Assembly: GCF_003325375.1 (NCBI RefSeq)
Contig: NZ_CP030862.1
Coordinates: forward strand, 2,979,501 to 3,043,500
Reading direction: 5' to 3'
Source of the DNA: Streptomyces globosus
GTDB lineage: Bacteria; Actinomycetota; Actinomycetes; Streptomycetales; Streptomycetaceae
Length of the DNA: 64,000 nucleotides
Below are positions 52,753-60,763 of the stretch, piece by piece. The first letter of the stretch is position 1; the number at the start of each line of letters is the position of its first letter. A program made the position numbers and the translations under genes. The notes under the pieces are model-generated. The model did not search any database. It worked only from the letters and a program-made list of their open reading frames with translations, and was not told where the DNA came from.

Positions 52753-54663
52753 ATGCACACCGGATCGCCGCACGCCAGGGCACCGCTCGCCGTCCTGGCG
52801 CTGGTCGCCGCCGTGGCTGCTCTGCTCCTCGGCGGGGCCGGCCCGGCCTCCGCGCACTCCGGGCTCACGGGATCCGACCCCGCGGACGGCTCGGTCCTCG
52901 CCTCGCCGCCCCCGCACGTCACCCTCACCTTCACCGAGACGGTCGGCCTCTCCGCGGACTCGGTGCGGGTGCTGTCCCCCGACAACGAGCGAGTCAACCC
53001 CCGCCCGGCGCACCACGCCGACGGCAGGGGCAACACCGGCCGCGTGGAGCTCGCCGACGGGCTCGCCCAGGGCACCTACACGGTGGCCTGGCGGGTCGTC
53101 TCCGCCGACGGCCACCCCATCTCCGGCGCGTTCGTCTTCTCCGTCGGCAGACCGTCCGAGACCGCTGCCGAGGTGCCCGACACGGCCGCCGGAGACACGG
53201 CGGCCGGCCGCCTCCACGGGGTCTTCCGCCACGTCGCCTACAGCGGTCTCGCCCTCCTCGCCGGCGCCGCCGCGTTCGTCCTCCTGTGCTGGCCCGGCGC
53301 CGGTGCGCTGCGCCCCGTGCGCCGGCTGCTGGCCGCCGGCTGGGCCGCGCTCGCCGTGTCCACCACCGCGCTGCTGCTGCTGCGCGGCCCGTACGAGACC
53401 GGCGGCCCGCTGACGGCGGCGCTCGACCCGGCCCTGCTGGGGCAGACCCTCACCGGGAGGGCCGGGGGAGCTCTCGTCGTACGCTTCCTCCTGCTCGGCG
53501 CGACGGCCGTGCTGCTGCTGAGGCTGGCCCGCCGGGCCGGGGACCCGGACGGCCGGGCGGAGGAGTGGTGTCCCGGCCGCCGGGTCCACTGGACGGCGGC
53601 GGGCCTCGCGGCGGGCCTCGCGCTCACCTGGGCCGCCGCCGAGCACGCCGCCGCCGGGATCCAGGTGCCGCTGGCCGTCCCCGCCTCCGTACTCCACCTG
53701 CTCGCCATGGGGGTCTGGTTGGGCGGCCTGGCCACGCTGGCGGCCGTCCTCGGGGGCCGGGGGGCAGGCGGTCCCGCCGTGCCCGCCCGCGCGGTCGGCC
53801 GCTTCTCGACGCTCGCCTTCGCGGCCGTCGCCGTCCTGGTTGGCACGGGCCTGTACCAGTCGTGGCGGCAGGTCGGCTCTTGGGAGGCGCTGACCACCAC
53901 CTCCTTCGGCAGGATCCTCCTCGTCAAGACCGCCGCCGTGGTCCTGATGCTGTGGGCGGCGTCCTTCTCCCGGCGGCTGGCCGCCCGTGTCCTGGACCCG
54001 GCCGGCACGGCCGGCACGGCCGGTGCGACGGGTGCGGACACGGGAGCCGGGCGGGTGCGGGAGCCCGCCCTGGCAGTGGCGGGCACGGCCGCCGCGGGCC
54101 CGGGGCCGGCGCCCGGAGCACCGTCCGCCGGTGCGAAAGCCGGCCCGCCGGCGCCCGGCGGGGCAGAGGGGCAGCGGCGGCGCCTGCGCCGCACCGTGGC
54201 CGCCGAAGCCGCACTCGGCGTCCTGGTCCTCACCGCCACCACCGTGCTCACCGGGACGCAGCCCGGGCGCGCCGCCGTGCGGAGCGCCGAGGCGGCCGCC
54301 GCGCGCGGCCCGCAGGTGCGGGTGGTCACCGTCCCCTTCGACACGGGGGCGGCCGGGCACCGCGGCACGGTGCAGATCACGCTGTCACCGGGACGCGTCG
54401 GGGAGAACTCGGTCGAGGCCGTGGTGTTCACCGAGGACGGCGGCCTCGCGGCCGTGCCCGAAATCCGCCTCAACCTCACCCAGACCGACCTGGACATCGG
54501 ACCGATCGACGCGAAGCTCACCGACCGGAAGGGGTACTGGGCCGCATACGACCTGCGGCTGCCCGTGCCGGGTGAGTGGAACGCCGCCGTCACGGTCCGC
54601 ACGGGCGACATCGACCAGGCGACCGTCCGCGCCCCGGTGCCGGTCACGGGGCGGCCGAAGTGA
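52753..54663 (+). CDS. CopC-CopD copper-resistance fusion protein
   Basis: A 636-residue protein. Residues 1-34 are a signal peptide ending ASA, so the mature chain begins with the copper-ligand His (HSGLTGSDPADG). CopC covers residues 35-130 with the second site DGHPISGAFVFSV. A CopD part of about eight membrane helices follows to about residue 430 (VFRHVAYSGLALLAGAAAFV, ALTTTSFGRILLVKTAAVVL). A linker of roughly 80 residues and another helix lead to a C-terminal YtkA-like domain (ITLSPGRVGENSVEAVVFT). It probably moves or binds copper in the membrane. Start chosen at the signal peptide. Confidence 0.9.
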   Translation: MHTGSPHARAPLAVLALVAAVAALLLGGAGPASAHSGLTGSDPADGSVLASPPPHVTLTFTETVGLSADSVRVLSPDNERVNPRPAHHADGRGNTGRVELADGLAQGTYTVAWRVVSADGHPISGAFVFSVGRPSETAAEVPDTAAGDTAAGRLHGVFRHVAYSGLALLAGAAAFVLLCWPGAGALRPVRRLLAAGWAALAVSTTALLLLRGPYETGGPLTAALDPALLGQTLTGRAGGALVVRFLLLGATAVLLLRLARRAGDPDGRAEEWCPGRRVHWTAAGLAAGLALTWAAAEHAAAGIQVPLAVPASVLHLLAMGVWLGGLATLAAVLGGRGAGGPAVPARAVGRFSTLAFAAVAVLVGTGLYQSWRQVGSWEALTTTSFGRILLVKTAAVVLMLWAASFSRRLAARVLDPAGTAGTAGATGADTGAGRVREPALAVAGTAAAGPGPAPGAPSAGAKAGPPAPGGAEGQRRRLRRTVAAEAALGVLVLTATTVLTGTQPGRAAVRSAEAAAARGPQVRVVTVPFDTGAAGHRGTVQITLSPGRVGENSVEAVVFTEDGGLAAVPEIRLNLTQTDLDIGPIDAKLTDRKGYWAAYDLRLPVPGEWNAAVTVRTGDIDQATVRAPVPVTGRPK

Positions 54664-54669
54664 GCGGCA

Positions 54670-54710
54670 GGGCCGCCGGGTGCCGTGGAAACGCCGGCGC
54701 CCGGCGGCCC
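54670..54710 (+). terminator. terminator hairpin after CopC-CopD
   Basis: GGGCCGCCGGG (54670-54680) pairs exactly with CCCGGCGGCCC (54700-54710), with 19 bases between that can add more pairs. It begins six bases after the stop codon and lies between convergent genes. Confidence 0.75.
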
Positions 54711-54795
54711 CTCCCCGGGCCCCGTGAGGGGCCGGAGGGGGCCGCCGGGCGGCGTGCCGGACGGCGCGGGCCCCGGGCGGGGCCCGCCTCCGCTG

Positions 54796-55305
54796 CTACC
54801 AGGAGCGGCGGAAGTTGATGTGGCCGCCGTCGCGGTCGAACCAGCCGCGGAAGCCCCAGTTGATCCAGCCGCCGTCGCCCTGGTTGGTGAACTGGCCCGA
54901 CTCGAAGATCCACAGGCCGTAGTGGATGTTCCCCCACTGCACGTTGGCGTAGACCCGGGTGCCGCTGAAGCGGTCGTCGTAGTTGTGGCTCAGGTTGAAC
55001 AGCATCACGTTGTGGCGGCCGCCGGCCGCGTCGAAGGCCTTGTCCACCGCCTGCTGGACGAAGGAGCCCCGGTCGTCGGTCTTGATGCTGCGCAGCGCGT
55101 CGGCGATGGCCTTGCCGCGGCCGAGCTGGTCCATGGAGACGTTGACGTTGACGCTCTTGTCGGCCGCCGCCGCGGCGGGGGAGGCGTCGGGCGCCGCGGC
55201 GGCGGTGACGGCGGGGCGCTCGGCCGCCTGGGCCGGGAGCGAGGCCGCTCCGGTCAGGGCGACGGCGGCGAGGGCGAGCGTGGCGAGGGTGGTCTTGCGG
55301 CGCAT
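54796..55305 (-). CDS. secreted protein 1 of a tandem pair
   Basis: A 169-residue exported protein. The signal peptide ends at AQA (residue 27). A short helix region follows (DQLGRGKAIADALRSIKTDD). The conserved part HNVMLFNLSHNYDDRFSGTR and the C-terminal block FTNQGDGGWINWGFRGWFDRD plus the last residues ending NFRRSW are shared with the next gene. This block resembles secreted Streptomyces proteins often labelled stress protein, but the function is unknown. AAGGA precedes ATG 55305. The C-terminal DNA is over 90% identical with that of the neighbouring copy. Confidence 0.75.
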   Translation of the reverse strand: MRRKTTLATLALAAVALTGAASLPAQAAERPAVTAAAAPDASPAAAAADKSVNVNVSMDQLGRGKAIADALRSIKTDDRGSFVQQAVDKAFDAAGGRHNVMLFNLSHNYDDRFSGTRVYANVQWGNIHYGLWIFESGQFTNQGDGGWINWGFRGWFDRDGGHINFRRSW

Positions 55306-55370
55306 GGAAGGAAGTCCTTGTCTGTGCGGGCCGGTTGCGAAGGCGTGGGTCGGGGTGTGTGCTGCCGGGG

Positions 55371-55895
55371 TTACCAGGAGCGGCGGAAGTTGACGTGGCC
55401 GCCGTCGCGGTCGAACCAGCCGCGGAAGGCCCAGTTGATCCAGCCGCCGTCGCCGTGGTTGGTGAACTGACCCGACTCGAAGACGATGACCCGGTACTTG
55501 CCGTGGATGCCGCTGACCCTGGCGTCGTAGACGATGCCGTTCAGGTGGGCGGTGTGCCCGTTGGCGTCGTTGATGACCATGACGTTGTAGCGCTGCCCGC
55601 TCTCGTAGAAGGCGCCCTCCATCAGGGACTTCACGTAGCCGGAGCGGTTCTGCTTGCGCTCGATCGCCTCGGTGACGATGTTCATGATCTTCTGGGTGAT
55701 GTCGAGGACCGCGGAGGCTACATCGACCTTCCCCGCGAGGGCCCCGGCCTCGCCCGGGACGGCCCCCTGCACCGCGGCCGGCCGGGGCTGGGGCGCGGGC
55801 GCCTCGGCGGCGTACGAGGCGGTGGCGGGGAGCAGGACGCCGGCGGCGACGGAGCTGACGAAGGCGAGGGCGATGCGCTTGCGGCTGAGGAACAT
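55371..55895 (-). CDS. secreted protein 2 of a tandem pair
   Basis: A 174-residue exported protein. The signal peptide ends at SYA (residue 30). The middle part has a helix (DVASAVLDITQKIMNIVTEA) and YNVMVINDANGHTAHLNG. The last 30 residues, starting FTNHGDGGWINWAFRGWFDR, match secreted protein 1, while the middle differs, so one half is conserved and the other diverged. AAGGAG precedes the ATG by eight bases. It lies 65 bp upstream of gene 1 on the same strand. Confidence 0.75.
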   Translation of the reverse strand: MFLSRKRIALAFVSSVAAGVLLPATASYAAEAPAPQPRPAAVQGAVPGEAGALAGKVDVASAVLDITQKIMNIVTEAIERKQNRSGYVKSLMEGAFYESGQRYNVMVINDANGHTAHLNGIVYDARVSGIHGKYRVIVFESGQFTNHGDGGWINWAFRGWFDRDGGHVNFRRSW

Positions 55896-56180
55896 GGTTT
55901 TTCTCCTTCTGGCAGGTTTTCCGATGATTTTTCGGGCGCACGGAGGCTGCGGGGCCGCCGGGCGGACGAAGGTGAGGGGCTGCGGGTGAAAACCGCGGCA
56001 GGCGAGCAGGATTTGCGGCGCAGCGTGCCGGGCCGTGTGCGGCTGGAGAAGCCCGGCCGGGAAAAGAAGGGAAACCGGGCCGATTTCGGCCGATCTCCTT
56101 CGGCGGGGCCCTGTGAAGTGCCGCACGGCTGATTTGCTCGACGGACCTTTGGGACCGGTGTGGCGAAGGGGTGCTTTTCG

Positions 56181-56375
56181 TCACCACGAGGTGGCGAGGT
56201 GCGCGGCGGCGTCGTCCGGGAAGGGGCGGCGGTCGCCGCCGGCGCGGCCCGCCGGCGGCGGGGGGCCTGCGGCCCGCCGGAGCAGCAGGACCGCGCAGGA
56301 TCCGGCGCAGATCAGTGAGAAGGCCGGCCACCAGGGGAAACGCGGTTCCCGGCGGTCGGGAGAGGGGTTCGGCAT
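56181..56375 (-). CDS. small membrane protein
   Basis: A 64-residue protein starting at ATG 56375 with GGAAAG upstream. It has one membrane helix, FPWWPAFSLICAGSCAVLLL, after a charged N-terminus, and a Pro/Arg/Gly-rich cytoplasmic tail. It matches no family I recognise. It follows the small exported peptide gene by 55 bp on the same strand. Confidence 0.5.
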   Translation of the reverse strand: MPNPSPDRREPRFPWWPAFSLICAGSCAVLLLRRAAGPPPPAGRAGGDRRPFPDDAAAHLATSW

Positions 56376-56430
56376 CGGGTCTTTCCAACGGCTTTCGCGT
56401 GAATCGGAACCCGGTAGGGCCGGAAGGGCT

Positions 56431-56616
56431 CTAGAGGACCGGGGGGCAGTGGGTCGCGGGGTTCGTCCACTCGGTGTCCCCCGGCCGGCTGTCGCAGGGG
56501 GCCGGCGGCTGCGCCGAATCGGCACCGGTGTGGCCGGCGGGTACCGCTGCGGCCGCAAGGCCGCCTGCAATGACCGTGGCCAGCGCCGCCGCACAGAGGG
56601 ACCGGGTGAACTTCAT
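56431..56616 (-). CDS. small exported peptide
   Basis: A 61-residue protein. The signal peptide is clear (KFTRSLCAAALATVIAGGLA, cleavage near AVPA). The mature peptide of about 30 residues has two Cys (APCDSRPGDTEWTNPATHCP), which could form a disulfide. AGGAG lies six bases upstream of ATG 56616. It may be a signal or a cell-wall peptide. It is divergent from the regulator at 56746. Confidence 0.6.
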   Translation of the reverse strand: MKFTRSLCAAALATVIAGGLAAAAVPAGHTGADSAQPPAPCDSRPGDTEWTNPATHCPPVL

Positions 56617-56745
56617 GCTGAACTCCTGAGGACCTGGACGTGAATTCCGAGCGGAGAATCCTGTCGGCGTTTTTCCTTTCCGACGGCTCAAGAATCACCC
56701 GGGGGAGAACTCCGGGTCCAGGGCGGGCGGCCCTCAGCAAGGTGC

Positions 56746-57918
56746 GTGGCACGAAAGAGAGGGGTGGCAAATTTGGACAGAATCCAGCAAAAGGGGACGC
56801 CTGACGGGGGGAGGGGCCGCTTACGGCCGGCCCCCGGCCCCGGCCGGGAGGAGGCGCCGCACGAACCCGCCGACCTCGGCCCCGCGGCACTCCGGCTCTA
56901 CACGCGGCTGCTGGAGCACGGCCCGGCGCCGACCGCGGCCCTGGCCGCCGAACTCGGGCTGGACGAGGCCGCGGTGGAACGGGCCGCCGCCGAACTGACC
57001 TGCAGCCGGCTGGCCGCCCGTGATCCCGGCGCCCCGGCCGCGCCGCTGCGCGCCGTCAGCCCCTACACCGCGACGGCCGAACTCGTCGGCCCGGAGGAGA
57101 ACGCGCTGCGCCGCCGCCTGGAGGTCCTCGAACGCACCCGGGCCCGGCTGAGTTCGCTGATCCCGCTGTACGAGGAGGCGTACCGGCGCAGCGCCGACAC
57201 CGGGGCCGTCGAGGTCGTCGGATCCCGCGACCGGGTCATGCTGCTCATCTCCGATGCGGCGGCCCGCTGCACCGAGGAGGTGCTCACCGTGCAGCCGGGC
57301 GGCGGCCGGCCGCCCGGCTACCTGGAGCGCGCCCTGCCCCGCGATTTGGAGATGCTGCGCCGCGGCGTCCGCATGCACACCCTGTACCAGCACACCTCCC
57401 GCTACAGTGCGGGCACCCAGGAGTACGTGCAGGCGGTGACCGCGGCCGGCGCCGAAGTCCGCACCCTCGGGGAGCTGTTCGGCAAGATGCTGGTCTTCGA
57501 CCGCACCACCGCCTTCCTGCCGGTGTGGGACGACCCCGACGCGGCGGTGGTGCTGCGCGAGCCGTCCGCCGTCGCCTTCCTCCGCTCGGTCTTCGGCCAC
57601 GCCTGGAGCCTCGCGGAGCCGTACGGCGCCTCGTACACGGCGGTGACCTCGGCCCAGCTGCACGACACCATCGCCGCGCGGCTGGCCGACGGCGCGAAGG
57701 ACGAGCAGATCGCCCGGCGGCTCGGGATGTTTCTGCGGACCTGCCGCCGGCACATCGCGGAGCTGATGGACGAACTCGGCGCGGAGAGCCGCTTCCAGGC
57801 CGGCTACCTCCTGGCACTCCGCTCCCACGGCGCCCTCGACGGGGCCGGGCCTGCTCCGGCGGTGCCCGAGCCGGCCCCGCCGGAGCGGGCTCCCCGCCAC
57901 GCCGCGGCCGGCGGCTGA
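56746..57918 (+). CDS. TrmB/LuxR-like transcriptional regulator
   Basis: A 390-residue protein. Residues 45-100 are a TrmB-like winged helix (ALRLYTRLLEHGPAPTAALA). A middle part has a PLD-like effector region (GAVEVVGSRDRVMLLISDAA, VRMHTLYQHTSRY, LGELFGKMLVFDRTTAFLPV). The C-terminal end has a LuxR-type helix-turn-helix (ARLADGAKDEQIARRLGMFL, RTCRRHIAELMDELGAESRF). ATG 56746 has no good ribosome site; TTG 56773 has GAGAGGGG eight bases upstream and may be the true start. It is divergent from the small exported peptide, which it may control. Confidence 0.8.
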   Translation: MARKRGVANLDRIQQKGTPDGGRGRLRPAPGPGREEAPHEPADLGPAALRLYTRLLEHGPAPTAALAAELGLDEAAVERAAAELTCSRLAARDPGAPAAPLRAVSPYTATAELVGPEENALRRRLEVLERTRARLSSLIPLYEEAYRRSADTGAVEVVGSRDRVMLLISDAAARCTEEVLTVQPGGGRPPGYLERALPRDLEMLRRGVRMHTLYQHTSRYSAGTQEYVQAVTAAGAEVRTLGELFGKMLVFDRTTAFLPVWDDPDAAVVLREPSAVAFLRSVFGHAWSLAEPYGASYTAVTSAQLHDTIAARLADGAKDEQIARRLGMFLRTCRRHIAELMDELGAESRFQAGYLLALRSHGALDGAGPAPAVPEPAPPERAPRHAAAGG

Positions 57919-57970
57919 CGCGCGTACACCGTGCCTGGGGCAGCGGGGGAGCCCCGGCCCGGTACGGACC

Positions 57971-59020
57971 TCAGGGGCCGGCGTTCAGCTCGGCCACGAT
58001 CGAGGCCGGAGTGTGGCCCGTGCCGTCCGACAGGCGGTGGAAGTCCACCGACACGTAGTTCGGGTCGCGGCCGCCCGCCGCCGGCCGGCACTGCTCGGCG
58101 ATGCGGTTGCGCAGCTTGGCGCCGTTGTCCAGGGCCGCGGTGAGGACGGTCGGCACGTTGCGGTGGTGGCTCATCGTGAACAGCCTCCGGAAGCCCGGCT
58201 CCCGGCGGTCCAGGGGTACGTCCGGCCAGCGCGTGACGCATGCGAGGTCGTTGCCGAGGTCGCCGAGGCTCCAGTGGTTGCTCACCGTCCACGACCGGTC
58301 GTACATGACGCCCAGGTGCTCGCGGTCGGAGCGGTCGGAGAACACCAGCAGGCGCTTGTCCGCCGTGACGAGGTCGGCGACCTTCGGCCAGCCCTGCTGC
58401 CGCACGCCCCACTCGTCCGGCTGGAACAGCAGCTCGGACAGCCCGCGCACCCGGGAGAGGGAGCTGCCCAGCTGCTCGGCGCTGACGTAGTCCTCCAGGA
58501 AGACGGTGACGACCTCCTGCGGGTGGGCGGCGAGGAAGTCCACCACCGTCTGCATCGTTGCGTGGAAGGACTGCCGCGGCAGGGCGTAGGTGGCGCCGGC
58601 GAAGGTCTTGCAGCCGCCGTGGCACAGGTAGACGTCGCTGGGGTAGCAGTCGCTGCCGAAGCTGATGGCGCACAGCCAGGTGCTGCGCTCGTACCAGTGG
58701 GTGTCCAGGCTCAGGCCGCGGACGCCGTTGTCGAGCTGGGCGCGCACCGACTCGGACTGGTTCACCGAACTCCAGCGGGAGTCCTCGTAGTTGGTGAAGG
58801 CGTTGTGGGCGGTCAGGAAGGCGGCCTCGTCGAGGCGGCGGTCGCCCCAGCGCGCGGCGGCGGCCGCCGCGTCGGCGCTGGTACGGGGCCCTGCGGGGCC
58901 GGGGGCGGCCGGCGCGGGCGGGGCGGCGGCGAGGAGCGCCGGCAGCAGGAGGCACAGCAGGCCGGTCAGGACGGCTCTGCGGCGGCTCGGCCGCCCGGAA
59001 GGCGTGTCCATGTCAATCAT
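57971..59020 (-). CDS. secreted PI-PLC-like phosphodiesterase
   Basis: A 349-residue protein with an N-terminal signal (VLTGLLCLLLPALLAAAPPA). The PLC-X domain has the first catalytic His in FLTAHNAFTNYEDS and the second in SLDTHWYE; DVYLCHGGC and VVTVFLEDY follow. It probably cleaves phosphatidylinositol or related lipids outside the cell. Four Cys may form disulfides. Two ATGs, 59020 and 59011, are possible starts; neither has a clear ribosome site. Confidence 0.85.
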   Translation of the reverse strand: MIDMDTPSGRPSRRRAVLTGLLCLLLPALLAAAPPAPAAPGPAGPRTSADAAAAAARWGDRRLDEAAFLTAHNAFTNYEDSRWSSVNQSESVRAQLDNGVRGLSLDTHWYERSTWLCAISFGSDCYPSDVYLCHGGCKTFAGATYALPRQSFHATMQTVVDFLAAHPQEVVTVFLEDYVSAEQLGSSLSRVRGLSELLFQPDEWGVRQQGWPKVADLVTADKRLLVFSDRSDREHLGVMYDRSWTVSNHWSLGDLGNDLACVTRWPDVPLDRREPGFRRLFTMSHHRNVPTVLTAALDNGAKLRNRIAEQCRPAAGGRDPNYVSVDFHRLSDGTGHTPASIVAELNAGP

Positions 59021-59219
59021 GCGCGGAGGGTAGCGCGTCGCCCTGCGAACGGCCCCCGCGCGGACGCGTTCGGCCGAGAACCGACGGCCGGCCCCGGCTC
59101 GCAGGGCGAACGAGCCGAACGGCCGCCGGCGCACCGCACCCGGCAGCCGCCAGCCAGGCCCGCCCGCCCAGCCGGGAGACAGTGCCCGCGGGCGGGTGGG
59201 CGAGCGGGGCGACGGGGGC

Positions 59220-60185
59220 TCAGGCGGGCGGCCGCCCGCCCGCCGCCGTCAGCTGGGCCGGGGCAGGGGCGCCCGCCGGGGACGGCGGGCCGGACCGCGC
59301 CGCCGCCGGCGGCGCCGCGGCCCCGGACAGGGCGCCCTCCAGCGCGTCCAGGGCCCGCCGGGCCTCCGCCAGGCGGGCCCGCAGCTCGGCCGCCTGCGCG
59401 GCCGGGTCCTCCTCGGGGCGGCTGCGCTGCTTGAGGTCCAGGCGGGCCTGCCGCTCCTCTTCCCGGGCCTCCTCAAGCGATCCCAGCACCACCCCGATCA
59501 GCACGTTGACCAGTACGAACGATGCAAGCAGCACGTAGGAGGCGTAGTACACGAGCGTGAGCCGCGACAGCTCCAGACCGGACCGCACCGCATCCCCGAA
59601 GCCGTCCATGGTCGTCAGCAGGAACAGGGTGAGGCAGGCCCGGCCGACGGAGCCGAAGCGCGCCGGATCCGTGGCGGAGAAGCACAGCCAGCCCACCATC
59701 GCGTACACGTACACGACCAGCGCGCCCATGCACAGGAAGCTGAGCGTGCCGGGGACGGCGCGGGCCACCGCGAGGAACAGGACCCGCAGCTGCGGCAGGA
59801 AGCGGGCCGTCCGCAGGACCCGGGTCAGCCGCAGCAGCCGCAGCAGGCTGGTGTTCTCCCGCACGAACGGCAGGCATGCGATCAGGAGCAGTGCCAGGTC
59901 GAAGAGGTTCCACGGGTCGCGGAGGAAAGCCTTCGGCCGGTCGGCGCAGGCCGCGGCGCGTACGGCGAGCTCCAGGGCGAACAGCGCCAGGAAGGCGTTC
60001 TCGGCGCCCGACAGCAGCGGCCGGTGGGCGGCGGCGAACCCGCTGTAGGTCTCCGCCCCGAGCAGCACCGCGTTGCACAGGATCAGCGTGAGGACGCCGA
60101 TCCCGAAGGCGCGGGAGTCCACGGCGGTCCGGCAGTGTGCGGCCAGGCGGATGCGGGCCGGGGCGGAGGATGCGATGGCAGTCAA
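59220..60185 (-). CDS. voltage-gated-type ion channel (Nav-like)
   Basis: A 321-residue membrane protein with six helices. The voltage sensor S4 reads RLLRLTRVLRTARFLPQLR, with basic residues every third place. The pore region is LFLLTTMDGFGDAV, where bacterial sodium channels usually have TLESWS, so the selectivity may differ. S6 is ASFVLVNVLIGVVLGSL, and a long C-terminal coiled coil follows (EEAREEERQARLDLKQRSRP). TTG 60185 with GAGGA six bases upstream is the likely start. It probably forms a tetramer. Confidence 0.85.
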   Translation of the reverse strand: MTAIASSAPARIRLAAHCRTAVDSRAFGIGVLTLILCNAVLLGAETYSGFAAAHRPLLSGAENAFLALFALELAVRAAACADRPKAFLRDPWNLFDLALLLIACLPFVRENTSLLRLLRLTRVLRTARFLPQLRVLFLAVARAVPGTLSFLCMGALVVYVYAMVGWLCFSATDPARFGSVGRACLTLFLLTTMDGFGDAVRSGLELSRLTLVYYASYVLLASFVLVNVLIGVVLGSLEEAREEERQARLDLKQRSRPEEDPAAQAAELRARLAEARRALDALEGALSGAAAPPAAARSGPPSPAGAPAPAQLTAAGGRPPA

Positions 60186-60763
60186 GCGTGGTCCTCGAAC
60201 GGTCGGGAGCGGGTGGGGGTCGCGGCGGTGCGGCGGCGGCCGCGGCCGCAGGGCCCGGCCGGCGGGGGCCCGGGGTGCGGTGCCGCGGCGCCGGGGGGCG
60301 GGCGCGGTGGCTGCGCGGCCGGAGGGCTGCGGGCGTGCGGCGGCACGGCCCGGGCTGCCCGTCGTCCCGACCCGGTCCGCTGCCCGGCGGCGGCGCGGGC
60401 GCGGCGGCGGCAGCGGATGCGTTACCGGCGGTGATCGTGACACCCCGGGCGCGTTCTGCCCGCGTGCGCTCACCCGCAGGAGTGGATTGAACCGGCTTTC
60501 TCACACCATCGGGTGAGTCCGCTGCGGCCACCCGGCGCGCCCCCGCGCACGCCGGGGCGCGCGCGGAAGCCCCGTGAGCCCCCTGTGGGGTGCGGCGCGT
60601 CGGCCACACCCCGTCCGACCTCGGCCACGCGCACGGCCTCCGCTTCCGTGCCCCCTTGGCCGGATTGCGCACCGTCGCCGGTGGGCACCGAAGACAGCGT
60701 GCGTGCCGTCGGCCGGGAACCCCTCGGCGGCGAGTGCGCCCGCGTGCATTCCGGGGGGCGGAC
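60186..60763. other. intergenic region between ion channel and tandem GTPase genes
   Basis: About 580 bp, extremely GC-rich near 60230-60430. It should contain divergent promoters. I saw no convincing gene, operator or RNA; all frames here look like non-coding or shadow sequence. Confidence 0.4.

Noticed and set aside
55371..56388. Longer frames through both secreted proteins
   Set aside because: The extension upstream of 55305 runs through the neighbouring gene in another frame and lacks a signal peptide. The ATG starts with ribosome sites give two proper secreted proteins.
60186..60763. Several short frames in the region before the tandem GTPase
   Set aside because: They are Arg/Pro/Ala-rich in all frames, have no ribosome site and show no family motif.
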